Shown here: one piece after another, positions 54,499-63,117 of the stretch | How positions within the stretch are numbered: position 1 is the first letter of the stretch | Layout: each line of letters begins with the position of its first letter | Position numbers and translations under genes: made by a program | Origin: an uncultured Microbacterium sp. | GTDB taxonomy: Bacteria; Actinomycetota; Actinomycetes; Actinomycetales; Microbacteriaceae | DNA: 64,000 nt | NCBI GenBank assembly: GCA_913774845.1 | Contig: CAJYJO010000002.1 | Coordinates: forward strand, 1 to 64,000 | Direction of reading: 5' to 3' | Notes under the pieces: model-generated | The model's input: only the letters and a program-made list of their open reading frames with translations | Told to the model about the DNA's origin: nothing | Database searches by the model: none

Positions 54499-55647
54499 AT
54501 GGCATCGGCTGAACTGCGTCTGGCCCTACCCGTCGACCCGGCGCGCGACGCCGTCGCGGCGGCGCTGGCGGACCAGGGATTCGAGACGCGGGCGACGGAC
54601 AGCGGTTCGCTCGAGGTGACCCGCGGTGCGGCCGACGACGAGACGGGCTCTCCCGGGAGCCCGGCGCGGTTCGACGTGCACGTCTCGGAGGTCTCGGAGG
54701 GCACGCTCGTCGTCTTCGAGAACGCCGAGCCGGTCGCCCCGGTCCCGGGGGTCGCGGGCGGTGACGACGTCCGGGAGGCCGCGCGCCTGGCCGGCGCGCG
54801 GCTGGCGCAGCAGGGCCTCCTCGCCGTGGCCGAACCCGTGGTCGGGGCTATCGCCCCGATCCCGCCGGCTCCGATGTACACGGGTCTGGCGGCCTCCGCC
54901 GCCCCGGGATACCCGGGCTCCGCGCCCGGCCCCGTCGCGCCTCCTTACGGCGCGCCCGCGTACGGCACTGCGCCCGCCGGTGCGGTGACGCCCGGCTCCG
55001 AGCGCACGAACCCGCTGTCGATCGTGGCGATCATCACCGGCTTCCTCTTCCCGGTGGCCGGGATCATCACGGGCGCGGTCGCGCTCGCGCAGATCAAGCG
55101 TTCCGGTGAGAAGGGCCGCGGTCTCGCGCTCGGCGGCCTCATCGCCGGCAGCGTGCTCACCGCTCTCACGTTCATCGGGTCGCTCGTCTTCGTCATCGCC
55201 GTCTTCATCGGCGTCGCCCAGGGCGAGACCGCCGACCCCTACGGTCAGCAGGAGGGCGGGGTCACCGTCGCTCCCGACGAGCAGGCCCCGGTCGACCCCT
55301 CGGCGATCGCGCTCGGCGCCTGTCTCGACAGCCTGCCGGGCGGTGTCATCGGCACCGACAACGTCGTCGACTGCGCCCAGCCGCACGCCTACGAGATCTT
55401 CCACACCTTCGACGTCGCCGACGCGGCCTTCCCGGGCGACGAGGGGATCGTGGATGCCGCGTACACCGGCTGCGAGGCGGCGTTCCCCGCTTTCGTCGGG
55501 GTCGAGTACCAGGACTCGACGCTCGACTACTACTTCGTCGGTCCGACCGAGCAGACGTGGGCCGGGGGAGACCGCGAGATCGCCTGCCTGCTGTACGACC
55601 CGTCGACCGAGGAGAGCGTCGGCTCGCTGCAGGGCTCCGGCCTCTGA
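54499..55647 (+). CDS. DUF4190 / septum-formation-like membrane protein
   Basis: A 382-residue protein in four parts: a soluble N-terminal domain (residues 1-110), a Pro/Ala/Gly/Tyr-rich linker (GAPAYGTAPAGAV), a DUF4190 unit with two transmembrane helices (SIVAIITGFLFPVAGIITGAVAL and a second after KGRGLALGG), and an extracytoplasmic C-terminus with cysteines (GACLDSLPG, VDCAQPHAYEIF, YTGCEAAF) as in actinobacterial septum-formation family proteins. Function is not established. ACAGGAG lies six bases before the ATG. Confidence 0.8.
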   Translation: MASAELRLALPVDPARDAVAAALADQGFETRATDSGSLEVTRGAADDETGSPGSPARFDVHVSEVSEGTLVVFENAEPVAPVPGVAGGDDVREAARLAGARLAQQGLLAVAEPVVGAIAPIPPAPMYTGLAASAAPGYPGSAPGPVAPPYGAPAYGTAPAGAVTPGSERTNPLSIVAIITGFLFPVAGIITGAVALAQIKRSGEKGRGLALGGLIAGSVLTALTFIGSLVFVIAVFIGVAQGETADPYGQQEGGVTVAPDEQAPVDPSAIALGACLDSLPGGVIGTDNVVDCAQPHAYEIFHTFDVADAAFPGDEGIVDAAYTGCEAAFPAFVGVEYQDSTLDYYFVGPTEQTWAGGDREIACLLYDPSTEESVGSLQGSGL

Positions 55648-55687
55648 GCCGCTGAGCGCGCGGCCTCCGGACGACCGGGCGCGGGGT

Positions 55688-55702
55688 GCCCGGCTTCCGG
55701 GC
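55688..55702. terminator. Short hairpin between convergent genes
   Basis: GCCCGG-CTT-CCGGGC between the DUF4190 gene and the LacI regulator. A weak terminator candidate with no T-run. Confidence 0.35.
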
Positions 55703-55720
55703 CACCCGGTGCGGGGTGCG

Positions 55721-56719
55721 TCAGCGTGGGGGCGCCGTCGACCCGCGATCGACCAGCTCGAACGGCAGCGTCCCGCGTCCGTGGGCGGGCTCTGCTCCAT
55801 CGAGCTCGCTGAGCACCGCGGCGGCCGCGCGCTCACCCTGACCGCGCGCGAACTGATCGACGGTCGTCAGCCCGAACCAGCGGCCCAGCTCGTGCCCGTC
55901 GACACCGATGACCGACACGTCCTCGGGCACCCGCAGCCCCAGCTCGCGTGCCGCGAGGATCGCGCCGATGGCCATCTCGTCGGAGGCGGCGAAAAGGGCG
56001 GTCGGCGCCTCCCGGTCGCGCAGCAGGCGGGTCGCCGCGAGCGATCCGCCCTCGATGGTGAAGTCGGCGGGTTCGACGCGCGCTTCGGCCACGCCCACCT
56101 CGGCGAGGCTGCCGACGAAGCCGCGGCGACGCAGCCCCGGCACGGTCGACGCGGCGCCGGTGGTGGCATCCGCTCCGATGTGGGCGATCCGCCGATGCCC
56201 GAGCCGCAGCAGGTGCTCGGTGGCGAGGCGGCCGACCGCGAGGTCGTCGACGGTCAGCGTCGTCAGCAGCGGGTTGGGTCCGGCGATCGCCACGATCGGC
56301 ACGCCGAGTCCTCGCAGCGACGTCGACTCCTCGGCATCCAGTTCGAGGGCGATGGTGATGACACCGTCGATGCGGCGGCGCCGCAGGTGATCGTCGAAGA
56401 CGCGGCGGCGCTCGCCGGGGTCGGAGCTGACGCTGTAGAGCGTGATGTCGAAGCCGCGGCGCACCAGCTCGTCGGAGATCCCCGCGAGGACGGTGCTGAA
56501 GAACCACCGGTCGAGGAACGGCACGACCACGCCGACCGCGCGCGTCCGCCCCGTCGCGAGGCTCGACGCGGCCGCCGAGACGACGTAGCCGAGCCGGTCC
56601 GCTGCGGCGAGTACGCGGTCGCGCGTCGCGGTCGACACCGGCCCGCGACCGCTCAGCGCCCGCGAGACCGTGGCCGTCGACACTCCCGCCGCGCGCGCGA
56701 CGTCGTCGATACCGGCCAC
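55721..56719 (-). CDS. LacI-family transcriptional regulator
   Basis: A 332-residue regulator. The helix-turn-helix is at residues 2-25 (IDDVARAAGVSTATVSRALS) and the hinge is SLATGRTRAVGVVVP. The sugar-binding domain follows (WFFSTVLAGISDELVRRGFDI, ASDEMAIGAILAARELGLRVP). GTG 56719 places the HTH at the N-terminus. It lies 29 bp downstream of the alpha-glucosidase gene on the same strand and probably represses it through the palindrome at 58443-58456. Confidence 0.92.
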   Translation of the reverse strand: MAGIDDVARAAGVSTATVSRALSGRGPVSTATRDRVLAAADRLGYVVSAAASSLATGRTRAVGVVVPFLDRWFFSTVLAGISDELVRRGFDITLYSVSSDPGERRRVFDDHLRRRRIDGVITIALELDAEESTSLRGLGVPIVAIAGPNPLLTTLTVDDLAVGRLATEHLLRLGHRRIAHIGADATTGAASTVPGLRRRGFVGSLAEVGVAEARVEPADFTIEGGSLAATRLLRDREAPTALFAASDEMAIGAILAARELGLRVPEDVSVIGVDGHELGRWFGLTTVDQFARGQGERAAAAVLSELDGAEPAHGRGTLPFELVDRGSTAPPR

Positions 56720-56748
56720 GGTCTCGTCCGGACGAGGGATGCCGCGGC

Positions 56749-58428
56749 TCAGGCCGCCGCGATCCAGACGGTCGTGTCGGTCGGCAGGCGCTCGCCGTCG
56801 AGGGGGCCGCTCGCGACGAGCACCTCCCCGGCGGGGAGCTCGACGGCGTCGTCGCCGAGGTTGGTCACGACCAGCAGGGAGCCGTTGCGGAACGCCACCA
56901 CCTCGTCGCCGTACTGATCGAGCCACTCGAGGTGGCCCGCGCCGAGGGTGCGGGCACGGCGCTCGGCGAGCAGCGAGCGATAGAGGGTGAGCGTCGACGA
57001 GGGATCGTCGACCTGCACGTCGTGGGCGAGCTCGGCCCACTCCGCGGGCTGGGGCAGCCACGACTCGCCCGTGTCGTTGAACCCGTAGGCGGGGCCGTCG
57101 GCGGTCCACGGGAGCGGCACGCGGCAGCCGTCGCGGCCGTAGCGCTCGCCGTTCGTGCGGAACCACGTGGGGTCCTGGCGGGCGTCGTCGGGCAGGTCGA
57201 TGACCTCGGGCAGACCGAGCTCCTCGCCCTGGTAGAGGTACGACGAGCCGGGCAGGGCGAGCATCATCGACGTCGCCGCGCGAGCCCGTCGCAGACCCTT
57301 CACGGGGTCGGGCTTGCCGGGCGACCGGGGGCCGATGCCGGCGCCCTGCGGGTTCTCGGCCGTGAGCGCGAGACGCGAGGCGTGCCGCACCACGTCGTGG
57401 TTCGACAGGACCCACGTGCTGGGAGCGCCGACCTCGCCGTACGCGCGCAGCGACTCGGTGATCACGTCACGGAGGGCCGTGGCATCCCACTCGGTCTCGA
57501 GGTAGTGGAAGTTGAACGCCTGGTGCATCTCGTCGGGGCGCACCCAGAGCGCCGTCTGAGCGACCGTCGGCAGCCACGCCTCGGCGCACAGCGCGCGGTC
57601 ACCGTCGTACTCGGCGAGCACCTGGTGCCACTCGCGCCACACGTCGTGCACGCCGGGCTGGCCCCAGTACGGCACCTCTTCGGCGTCGCCGCCCATCGAG
57701 CCGCCGTCGGGGTCGGGCGTGAAGTCGGGGAGACCCTCGGCCTTGACGAGGCCGTGCGCCACGTCGACGCGGAAGCCGTCGACGCCCCGGTCGAGCCAGA
57801 AGCGCAGGATGTCGCGGAACTCCGCGCGCACCTCGGGGTTGGTCCAGTCGAAGTCGGGCTGGCTCTCGTCGAAGATGTGCAGGTACCACTGGCCGGGCGT
57901 GCCGTCGGCCTCGGTCACGCGCTTCCACATGCCGCCGCCGAAGACGCTCTCCCAGTTGTTGGGGGGCAGTTCGCCGTTCTCGCCCTTGCCGTCGCGGAAG
58001 ATGTAGCGCGCGCGCTCCGGGCTGCCGGGCGCGGCCTTCAGCGCCTCTTGGAACCACATGTGCTGATCGCTGGAGTGGTTCGGGACGAGGTCGACGATGA
58101 CCCGGATGCCGCGCTTGTGCGCATCCGCGAGCATCGCGTCGAAGTCGGCGAGGGTGCCGAAGATCGGGTCGACGTCGCGGTAGTCGGCGACGTCGTAGCC
58201 GGCGTCCTTCTGCGGTGAGGTCTGGAAGGGGCTGAGCCAGATGGCATCCACCCCCAGCTGCTGCAGGTCGTCGAGGTGCGCGGTGACGCCGGGGAGGTCG
58301 CCCAGCCCGTCGCCCGAGGCGTCGGCGAAGGAGCGCGGGTAGATCTGGTAGATGACGGCGGTGCGCCACCACTCGGAGCCGGGAGCGGCGACGAGATCGG
58401 CGCGCGCGTCTTCCTGCGTGAAAGCCAT
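56749..58428 (-). CDS. Alpha-glucosidase (glycoside hydrolase family 13)
   Basis: A 559-residue cytosolic GH13 enzyme (oligo-1,6-/alpha-1,4-glucosidase type). Conserved regions: DLVPNHSSDQH, DGFRVDVAHGLVK with the nucleophile Asp, CAEAWLP with the acid/base Glu, and VLSNHDVVRH. WWRTAVIYQIYPRSFADASGDGLGDLPG is the usual opening. It releases glucose from maltose-like sugars imported by ABC transporters. ATG 58428 is 14 bases from a LacI-type palindrome. Confidence 0.93.
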   Translation of the reverse strand: MAFTQEDARADLVAAPGSEWWRTAVIYQIYPRSFADASGDGLGDLPGVTAHLDDLQQLGVDAIWLSPFQTSPQKDAGYDVADYRDVDPIFGTLADFDAMLADAHKRGIRVIVDLVPNHSSDQHMWFQEALKAAPGSPERARYIFRDGKGENGELPPNNWESVFGGGMWKRVTEADGTPGQWYLHIFDESQPDFDWTNPEVRAEFRDILRFWLDRGVDGFRVDVAHGLVKAEGLPDFTPDPDGGSMGGDAEEVPYWGQPGVHDVWREWHQVLAEYDGDRALCAEAWLPTVAQTALWVRPDEMHQAFNFHYLETEWDATALRDVITESLRAYGEVGAPSTWVLSNHDVVRHASRLALTAENPQGAGIGPRSPGKPDPVKGLRRARAATSMMLALPGSSYLYQGEELGLPEVIDLPDDARQDPTWFRTNGERYGRDGCRVPLPWTADGPAYGFNDTGESWLPQPAEWAELAHDVQVDDPSSTLTLYRSLLAERRARTLGAGHLEWLDQYGDEVVAFRNGSLLVVTNLGDDAVELPAGEVLVASGPLDGERLPTDTTVWIAAA

Positions 58429-58442
58429 GCCGTCCACGTTAG

Positions 58443-58456
58443 TGCAAGCGCTTGCA
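58443..58456. promoter_or_regulatory. LacI-type operator upstream of the alpha-glucosidase gene
   Basis: Perfect 14-bp palindrome TGCAAGCGCTTGCA with central CG, immediately upstream of the alpha-glucosidase start and 24 bp before the apt -10 box. Confidence 0.8.
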
Positions 58457-58491
58457 GTGGGGCGCCGGGAGCGCGCGATTAGGCTGGGGCG

Positions 58492-59016
58492 GTGCTCGAC
58501 GCCTCCGCCCTCTCTCGCGCTGAATCGCTCATCACCAGCATCCCCGACTACCCCCAGCCGGGGATCGTCTTCCGCGACATCACGCCCCTCCTGATGGATG
58601 CCGCGGCCCTGCGCACCGTCGTCGAGGCGCTCATCGAGCCCTTCGCGGGCCGTTTCGACGCCGTCGCGGGAGTCGAGGCGCGCGGGTTCCTGCTGGCCGG
58701 GGCCGTGTCGATCGCCGCGAACGTGGGACTCATGCCGATCCGCAAGGCGGGCAAGCTGCCCCGCCCCGCCGCGACCGTCTCGTACGACCTCGAGTACGGG
58801 TCGGCGCAGATCGAGATGCACGACGACGACGCCGCCGGAGCGCGGGTGCTGCTGCTCGACGACGTGCTCGCCACGGGTGGCACGCTGGCCGCCGGTCGTG
58901 AGCTCCTGCAGACGGTCGGCAGCGAGGTCGTGGGCATCGCGACGCTGCTCGAGATCGACGGTCTCGGCGGTCGCGAGGTGCTCGGCGGCGACGTGCACTC
59001 GGTGTTCCACGTCTGA
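58492..59016 (+). CDS. apt: Adenine phosphoribosyltransferase
   Basis: A 174-residue purine salvage enzyme that makes AMP from adenine and PRPP. The PRPP-binding motif VLLLDDVLATGGTL is at about residues 121-134; VAGVEARGFLLAGAVS and RKAGKLPRPA are typical of Apt. GTG 58492 has TAGGCT at 58480-58485, 6 nt upstream, so it is probably leaderless. It is divergent from the alpha-glucosidase gene. Confidence 0.94.
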   Translation: MLDASALSRAESLITSIPDYPQPGIVFRDITPLLMDAAALRTVVEALIEPFAGRFDAVAGVEARGFLLAGAVSIAANVGLMPIRKAGKLPRPAATVSYDLEYGSAQIEMHDDDAAGARVLLLDDVLATGGTLAAGRELLQTVGSEVVGIATLLEIDGLGGREVLGGDVHSVFHV

Positions 59017-59173
59017 CCCCGCTGATTCTCGGGGCATCCGCCGGGCCCTCTCCGCGTGCCGCCGACGGGGACGCCCCGGCCGCGGAGGGCGAGCGTCGCT
59101 GCGCTCGTCGAAATCGGGCCGCGAGGCGAGTGACCCGCAGCCCCGAGCGACCCGCGTCGGGAAGAATCATCCC

Positions 59174-60031
59174 GTGACCCCGCTCCCCGGCATCCTGCAC
59201 CTGCTCGCCTTCGCCGCGGAGCCGGGAGGCGGCAATCCCGCGGGTGTGGTCCTGGATGCCGACGGCCTCGACGACGCGCTGATGCAAGAGATCGCGGCGG
59301 ACCTCGCCTACCCCGAGACCGCCTTCGTCACGGGGCGCGAGGGGCGTCGCCTCGCGGTGCGCTACTTCTCGCCCGGCGCGGAGGTGCCCTTCTGCGGGCA
59401 CGCGACCATCGCCACCGCCGTCGCGCTCGCCGAGGCGGAGGGGCCGGGCGACTTCGTCTTCGACACCGCCGCGGGCGAGATCGCCCTCGAGACCACCCGC
59501 GACGCGCAGGGCCGTATGACCGCGGGCTTCACCAGCGTCGACCCCGTGCAGAGCGACCTCGAGCCCGAGGTGGGGCGGCGGCTGCTCGGCATCCTGGGTC
59601 TGTCCGAGAGCGACCTCGACGACCGGCTCCCGCTCGCGCAGTCGTTCGCAGGCAATACGCACCCGGTCGTGGCGGTGGCCTCGAGAGAGCGCTTCGACGC
59701 GTTCTCCTTCGACCCGGAGGCGTTGCGCGCGCTCATGGACGCGTGCGGCTGGGCGGGCACCGTGATCGTCCTGCACGCGGAGAGCCCGGATGCCGACGTC
59801 TTCGAGGCCCGCAATCTCTTCCCCGTGGGTGACATCACCGAGGATCCCGCGACGGGCTCGGCAGCGGCGTCGCTCGGGGCGTACCTGCGCGACCGCGTGG
59901 GACGAGCGGCACCCTTCTCGTTCACCGTCCACCAGGGACGGCACGTGGGGCGGCCGAGCGCGCTGCGCGTCGACGTCCCGGTGAGCGGTGGCGTGCGGGT
60001 CAGCGGGACGGCGACGACGCTCGAGCGCTGA
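59174..60031 (+). CDS. PhzF family isomerase-like protein
   Basis: A 285-residue member of the PhzF/YddE family. Markers: GGNPAGVVLDADGL, the catalytic Glu in LAYPETAFV, FCGHATIATAVAL and DITEDPATGSAAASLGAYL. No other phenazine genes are present, so phenazine synthesis is not implied; substrate unknown. GTG 59174 has AAGAAT 6 nt upstream. Confidence 0.88.
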   Translation: MTPLPGILHLLAFAAEPGGGNPAGVVLDADGLDDALMQEIAADLAYPETAFVTGREGRRLAVRYFSPGAEVPFCGHATIATAVALAEAEGPGDFVFDTAAGEIALETTRDAQGRMTAGFTSVDPVQSDLEPEVGRRLLGILGLSESDLDDRLPLAQSFAGNTHPVVAVASRERFDAFSFDPEALRALMDACGWAGTVIVLHAESPDADVFEARNLFPVGDITEDPATGSAAASLGAYLRDRVGRAAPFSFTVHQGRHVGRPSALRVDVPVSGGVRVSGTATTLER

Positions 60032-60077
60032 ACCGCGATCCGGCGAACGCCCCCGGGGATGCCCGTGCGGACGGGGC

Positions 60078-60800
60078 TCAGGCCGGCGTTCGCACCGCGG
60101 CGAACCTGTTCCGGCGACGCAGTGCGAAGCCGAGGCGCTCGTACGCGGCGATCGCGCCGGTGTTGGTGGCGGCGGCGTGCATCATCGCGCGGTCTCCGCG
60201 CTGCTGGATGTGGAAGGCCACGTCGAGCACGAGCCGCGAGGCGAGGCCCTGGCGTCGGTGGTCGGCGTCGACGGCGACCGCGCTGATCTCGGTCCAGCCG
60301 GTGGGGTGCAGGCGCTCTCCGGCCATCGCGACGAGCCGCCCCTGACGACGGATGCCGATGTACCGGCCGAGCTCGTACGTGCGGGGCCGGAACGGGCCGG
60401 GCTGGTTGCGCGCGACGATGTCGATCATCTCGGCCGCGTCATCGGCGCCCAGCTCGATCGCCTCATCGTCGGGCCGGGTCCGCAGGGCGTCGGTCTCGAC
60501 GAGCTGCACGCCCTCTCCGCCGCCGACGAACTCCCAGCCCGCGGGCACGGAACCCTCGTACCCCGACAGCCCGACATCGGCCCCGGGGCCCACCAGCTCG
60601 CGGAGTGCGTCCCATACGGCGGGGTCGTCCCAGGTGCGCACCGCGACGAAGGGCGCGACGTCCTCGGGATAGCGCGTGACCAGGTCACCGCCGATCGCGA
60701 AGCGCGCGTGCGGTCCGGCGAGGGAATGCCAGGCCGCGTTGTCGAGCACGGTGGCGTCCGCGTGCGGTGCGGGCAGGGACAGGGCGGCGGTGGGGGTCAT
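60078..60800 (-). CDS. GNAT family N-acetyltransferase
   Basis: A 240-residue acetyltransferase. The C-terminal GNAT domain has the acetyl-CoA loop AVDADHRRQGLASRLVLDVA and the strand/helix MMHAAATNTGAIAAYERLGFALRRR. The N-terminal half is a diverged, possibly second GNAT-like domain. ATG 60800 is chosen from several; no strong ribosome-binding site is seen. The acceptor is unknown. Confidence 0.85.
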   Translation of the reverse strand: MTPTAALSLPAPHADATVLDNAAWHSLAGPHARFAIGGDLVTRYPEDVAPFVAVRTWDDPAVWDALRELVGPGADVGLSGYEGSVPAGWEFVGGGEGVQLVETDALRTRPDDEAIELGADDAAEMIDIVARNQPGPFRPRTYELGRYIGIRRQGRLVAMAGERLHPTGWTEISAVAVDADHRRQGLASRLVLDVAFHIQQRGDRAMMHAAATNTGAIAAYERLGFALRRRNRFAAVRTPA

Positions 60801-61109
60801 GGCATCCGTTCTGGGGGAGGTGCAGGAAGGACAACAGCGTCGGCCGTCGGGCATTCCGCGGATAGCCGACGTGTTGCGGAGCCGGGCGCCGGTGTGTCGC
60901 CGATCTCTGGAGATCCGGGCACGCGCACCGCGGCCGTGTGCCGAACTCCGGAAAAACCTCCGGCGCAGGCGGCGCGGGGGCCCGTTCGCGGCCTTCTGCC
61001 CCGGTTTCTCCGGAGCGCGGCACGCCCGTCCGGTCCGCGCGGGGACCGAGCCACCGGACCGACGTGCCCGACAGGTCGGTGAGCCCGGCGGAGCGACCGG
61101 AACTCGCGA
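60801..61109. other. Intergenic region between the GNAT and M20 peptidase genes
   Basis: About 310 bp without a gene. It contains copy B of the 86-bp inverted-repeat element; nothing else was recognised. Confidence 0.5.
60938..61023. repeat. 86-bp inverted-repeat element, copy B
   Basis: Begins GTGCCGAACTCCGGA (identical to copy A) and ends TCCGGAGCGCGGCAC (identical to copy C), total 86 bp. The interior shares CGGTTTCTCCGGAG with copy A and GCCCGTTCGCG with copy C. Confidence 0.8.
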
Positions 61110-62435
61110 CTACGCGTCCCGCAGGATCCGCGCCGTCACCCTCGTGCCGAAGAACAGCGCCTCCACCGGCACGCACTCGTCGGCCGTGTGGAACTGCCCG
61201 AACACGTCGAAGTCGGCGGGGACGCGCAGCGGCACGAAGCCGTAGCCCCGGATGCCGAGCCGGGCCAGGTGCTTGTTGTCGGTGCTGGCGGGCAGCAGGT
61301 ACGGCACGACGGTGCCGTCGGGGTCCTCGGCGGTCACGGCATCCTGGAGCACGTCCACCAACCTCCCCTCGGCGGGGGCCTCGATCGCCGGGATCTCCCG
61401 CGCCCAGGCGACCTCGACATCGTCGCCGACCACGGCTGCCAGTTGCTCTCGCAGCGCATCGGCCTGCCCCGGCACGACGCGCACGTCGAGCGTCGCGCTC
61501 GCCGAGGCGGGGATGACGTTGATCTTGCCGCCGGCGGACAAGACGGTCGGTGAGGCGGTATTGCGGCTTCCCGCGTCGATGAGGGATGCCGAGAACCCCA
61601 GGTCGTCGATATCGCCGCCGGCTCGCGCGTACACGTCGAGGAACCGCTCGAGGGCGGCCGTGCGCACGACGGGGAATTCGTGGGCGCCGACCGCGGCGAC
61701 CGCCTGCGCGAGGCGGACGACCGCGTTGTCGGCGGTGGGCCGCGAGCCGTGCGCCGCGGATCCGCGCGCGGTGAGCGTCGCGACCGTCACGCCCTTCTCG
61801 GCCGTCGCCACGAGGTAGGCGCGGCGGTCCTCCGGGAGCGGGATGGAGAAGCCGCCGACCTCGCTCAGCGCTTCGGTCGCGCCGGCGAAGAGTTCCGGGC
61901 GGTTCTCGACCATCCACCGCGCGCCCCACACGCCCCCGGCCTCTTCGTCGGCGAAGAACGCGAAGATGAGGTCGCGCCGCGGCACGACGCCCTCGCGTCG
62001 GAACGCCCGCGCGATCGCGAGCAGCATCCCGGCGAAGTCCTTCATGTCGACCGCGCCGCGCCCGTACAGGATGCCGTCGTGGATCTCCGCCCCGAAGGGC
62101 GGGTGGGTCCAGTCCTCGGCGTCGACCGGCACGACGTCGAGGTGGGCATGGGCGACGAGGGCGCCGGCATCCGGATCCGAACCGGTCAGACGCGCGACGA
62201 CGCTCGCGCGTCCTGCACGGGGTTCGACCACGACCGTGTCGTAGCCGACCTCGTCGAGCCGCTCCTTGACGTAGAGCGCGGCGCGCGTCTCGCCGTCGCC
62301 GATCGTCGCGGGATCACCCGTGTTGACGCTGTCGATGCGGATGAGGGCTCGGATGTGCTCGAGCGCCTCGGCCTCGAGCGAGCCCGGCTCCGGCGCGTCG
62401 GGGCCTTCGGGCAGGGGCGAGGGCGCGTCGGTCAT
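61110..62435 (-). CDS. M20 family (ArgE/DapE/ACY1) metallopeptidase
   Basis: A 441-residue zinc-dependent peptidase/deacylase. Metal motifs: VAHAHLDVVPVD, GRGAVDMKDFAGM (bridging Asp), FFADEEAGGVWGA (catalytic Glu pair) and a C-terminal His in FGQFHTADECVP. It belongs to the Xaa-His/carboxypeptidase-like branch with unknown substrate. It starts four bases downstream of the AhpD-like gene stop, so the two are one operon. Confidence 0.9.
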   Translation of the reverse strand: MTDAPSPLPEGPDAPEPGSLEAEALEHIRALIRIDSVNTGDPATIGDGETRAALYVKERLDEVGYDTVVVEPRAGRASVVARLTGSDPDAGALVAHAHLDVVPVDAEDWTHPPFGAEIHDGILYGRGAVDMKDFAGMLLAIARAFRREGVVPRRDLIFAFFADEEAGGVWGARWMVENRPELFAGATEALSEVGGFSIPLPEDRRAYLVATAEKGVTVATLTARGSAAHGSRPTADNAVVRLAQAVAAVGAHEFPVVRTAALERFLDVYARAGGDIDDLGFSASLIDAGSRNTASPTVLSAGGKINVIPASASATLDVRVVPGQADALREQLAAVVGDDVEVAWAREIPAIEAPAEGRLVDVLQDAVTAEDPDGTVVPYLLPASTDNKHLARLGIRGYGFVPLRVPADFDVFGQFHTADECVPVEALFFGTRVTARILRDA

Positions 62436-62439
62436 GGGG

Positions 62440-62790
62440 TCAGTGCTGGTGGGGGCGGGCGTCGTCGGCCAGCTTGAAGGCGAGGCGTCCGTGGGCGTAG
62501 CCCCCGCCCGCGCGGATCGCGGTGGCGACCCACGCGGCCTCGGCGAGCTCGGCCTCGGTCGCGCCGGCCTTGACCGCGTTCTGCGAGTGGCCGTCGATGC
62601 AGTACACGCACTGCGTCGTGATGCCCACGGCCAGGGCGATGAGCTCGCGGTACTTCAGCGGGATCGCGCGACCCTCGGGGGCGAACACGGCCTGATCGAA
62701 CGCGGCGAACGCGGCGAGGATGTCGGGCGTCTCGGCCTTGTAGACCTTCGTGTAGGTCTTGTCGGCGGTGCGGTCGAAGTACTCGGACAT
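62440..62790 (-). CDS. Carboxymuconolactone decarboxylase/AhpD-like protein
   Basis: A 116-residue CMD-family protein. The redox motif CVYCIDGH (Cys61, Cys64, His68) marks an AhpD-like alkylhydroperoxidase rather than a decarboxylase. GYAHGRLAFKL and a His tail (DARPHQH) end the protein. GGGAGGC is close to the ATG. Probable role: thiol-dependent peroxide detoxification. Confidence 0.88.
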   Translation of the reverse strand: MSEYFDRTADKTYTKVYKAETPDILAAFAAFDQAVFAPEGRAIPLKYRELIALAVGITTQCVYCIDGHSQNAVKAGATEAELAEAAWVATAIRAGGGYAHGRLAFKLADDARPHQH

Positions 62791-62922
62791 GGTGCCTCCC
62801 GGCGGCGTGGATGTGTCCGTCCCACGGTGTCACGGGCGACCGGAGGGGCCGGCCGGTCCGCGTCACGCGAGGTCACACGCCCGGCCCTGCCGGCGCGCCC
62901 GCATCTCCGTTCGCGCAGACCA

Positions 62923-63098
62923 TGTCCCACTTTGTGCAGGCCCTGTCCCACTTTGTGCAGGCCCTGTCCCACATTGTGCGGGCTGGCACCCGCGGGACCA
63001 GCCAGAAGTGGGACACGGCGCATCGCGGCGCCGCCCAAGGCCAACCAGAAGTGGGACAAGGGTGCAGCGCCGCTCGCGCAGGTGGCCTGAAGCGGGAC
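62923..63098. repeat. Three 21-bp direct repeats followed by inverted partners
   Basis: The 327-bp gap 62791-63117 contains no gene. TGTCCCACTTTGTGCAGGCC recurs at 62923, 62944 and 62965 (period 21, the third copy diverged). The complement AAGTGGGACA follows at 63006-63015 and 63049-63058, with a degenerate GAAGCGGGAC at 63089. The arms can form alternative hairpins. Confidence 0.85.
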
Positions 63099-63117
63099 GA
63101 GGTTGGAAGCGCCGCCC

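Noticed and set aside
59174-60031. Phenazine biosynthesis locus based on the PhzF protein
   Set aside because: No other phz genes are present, and PhzF-like proteins are common outside phenazine producers.
62923-63058. Possible CRISPR array from regularly spaced repeats
   Set aside because: The three 21-bp repeats are directly adjacent with no spacers, the later copies are inverted, and there are no cas genes.
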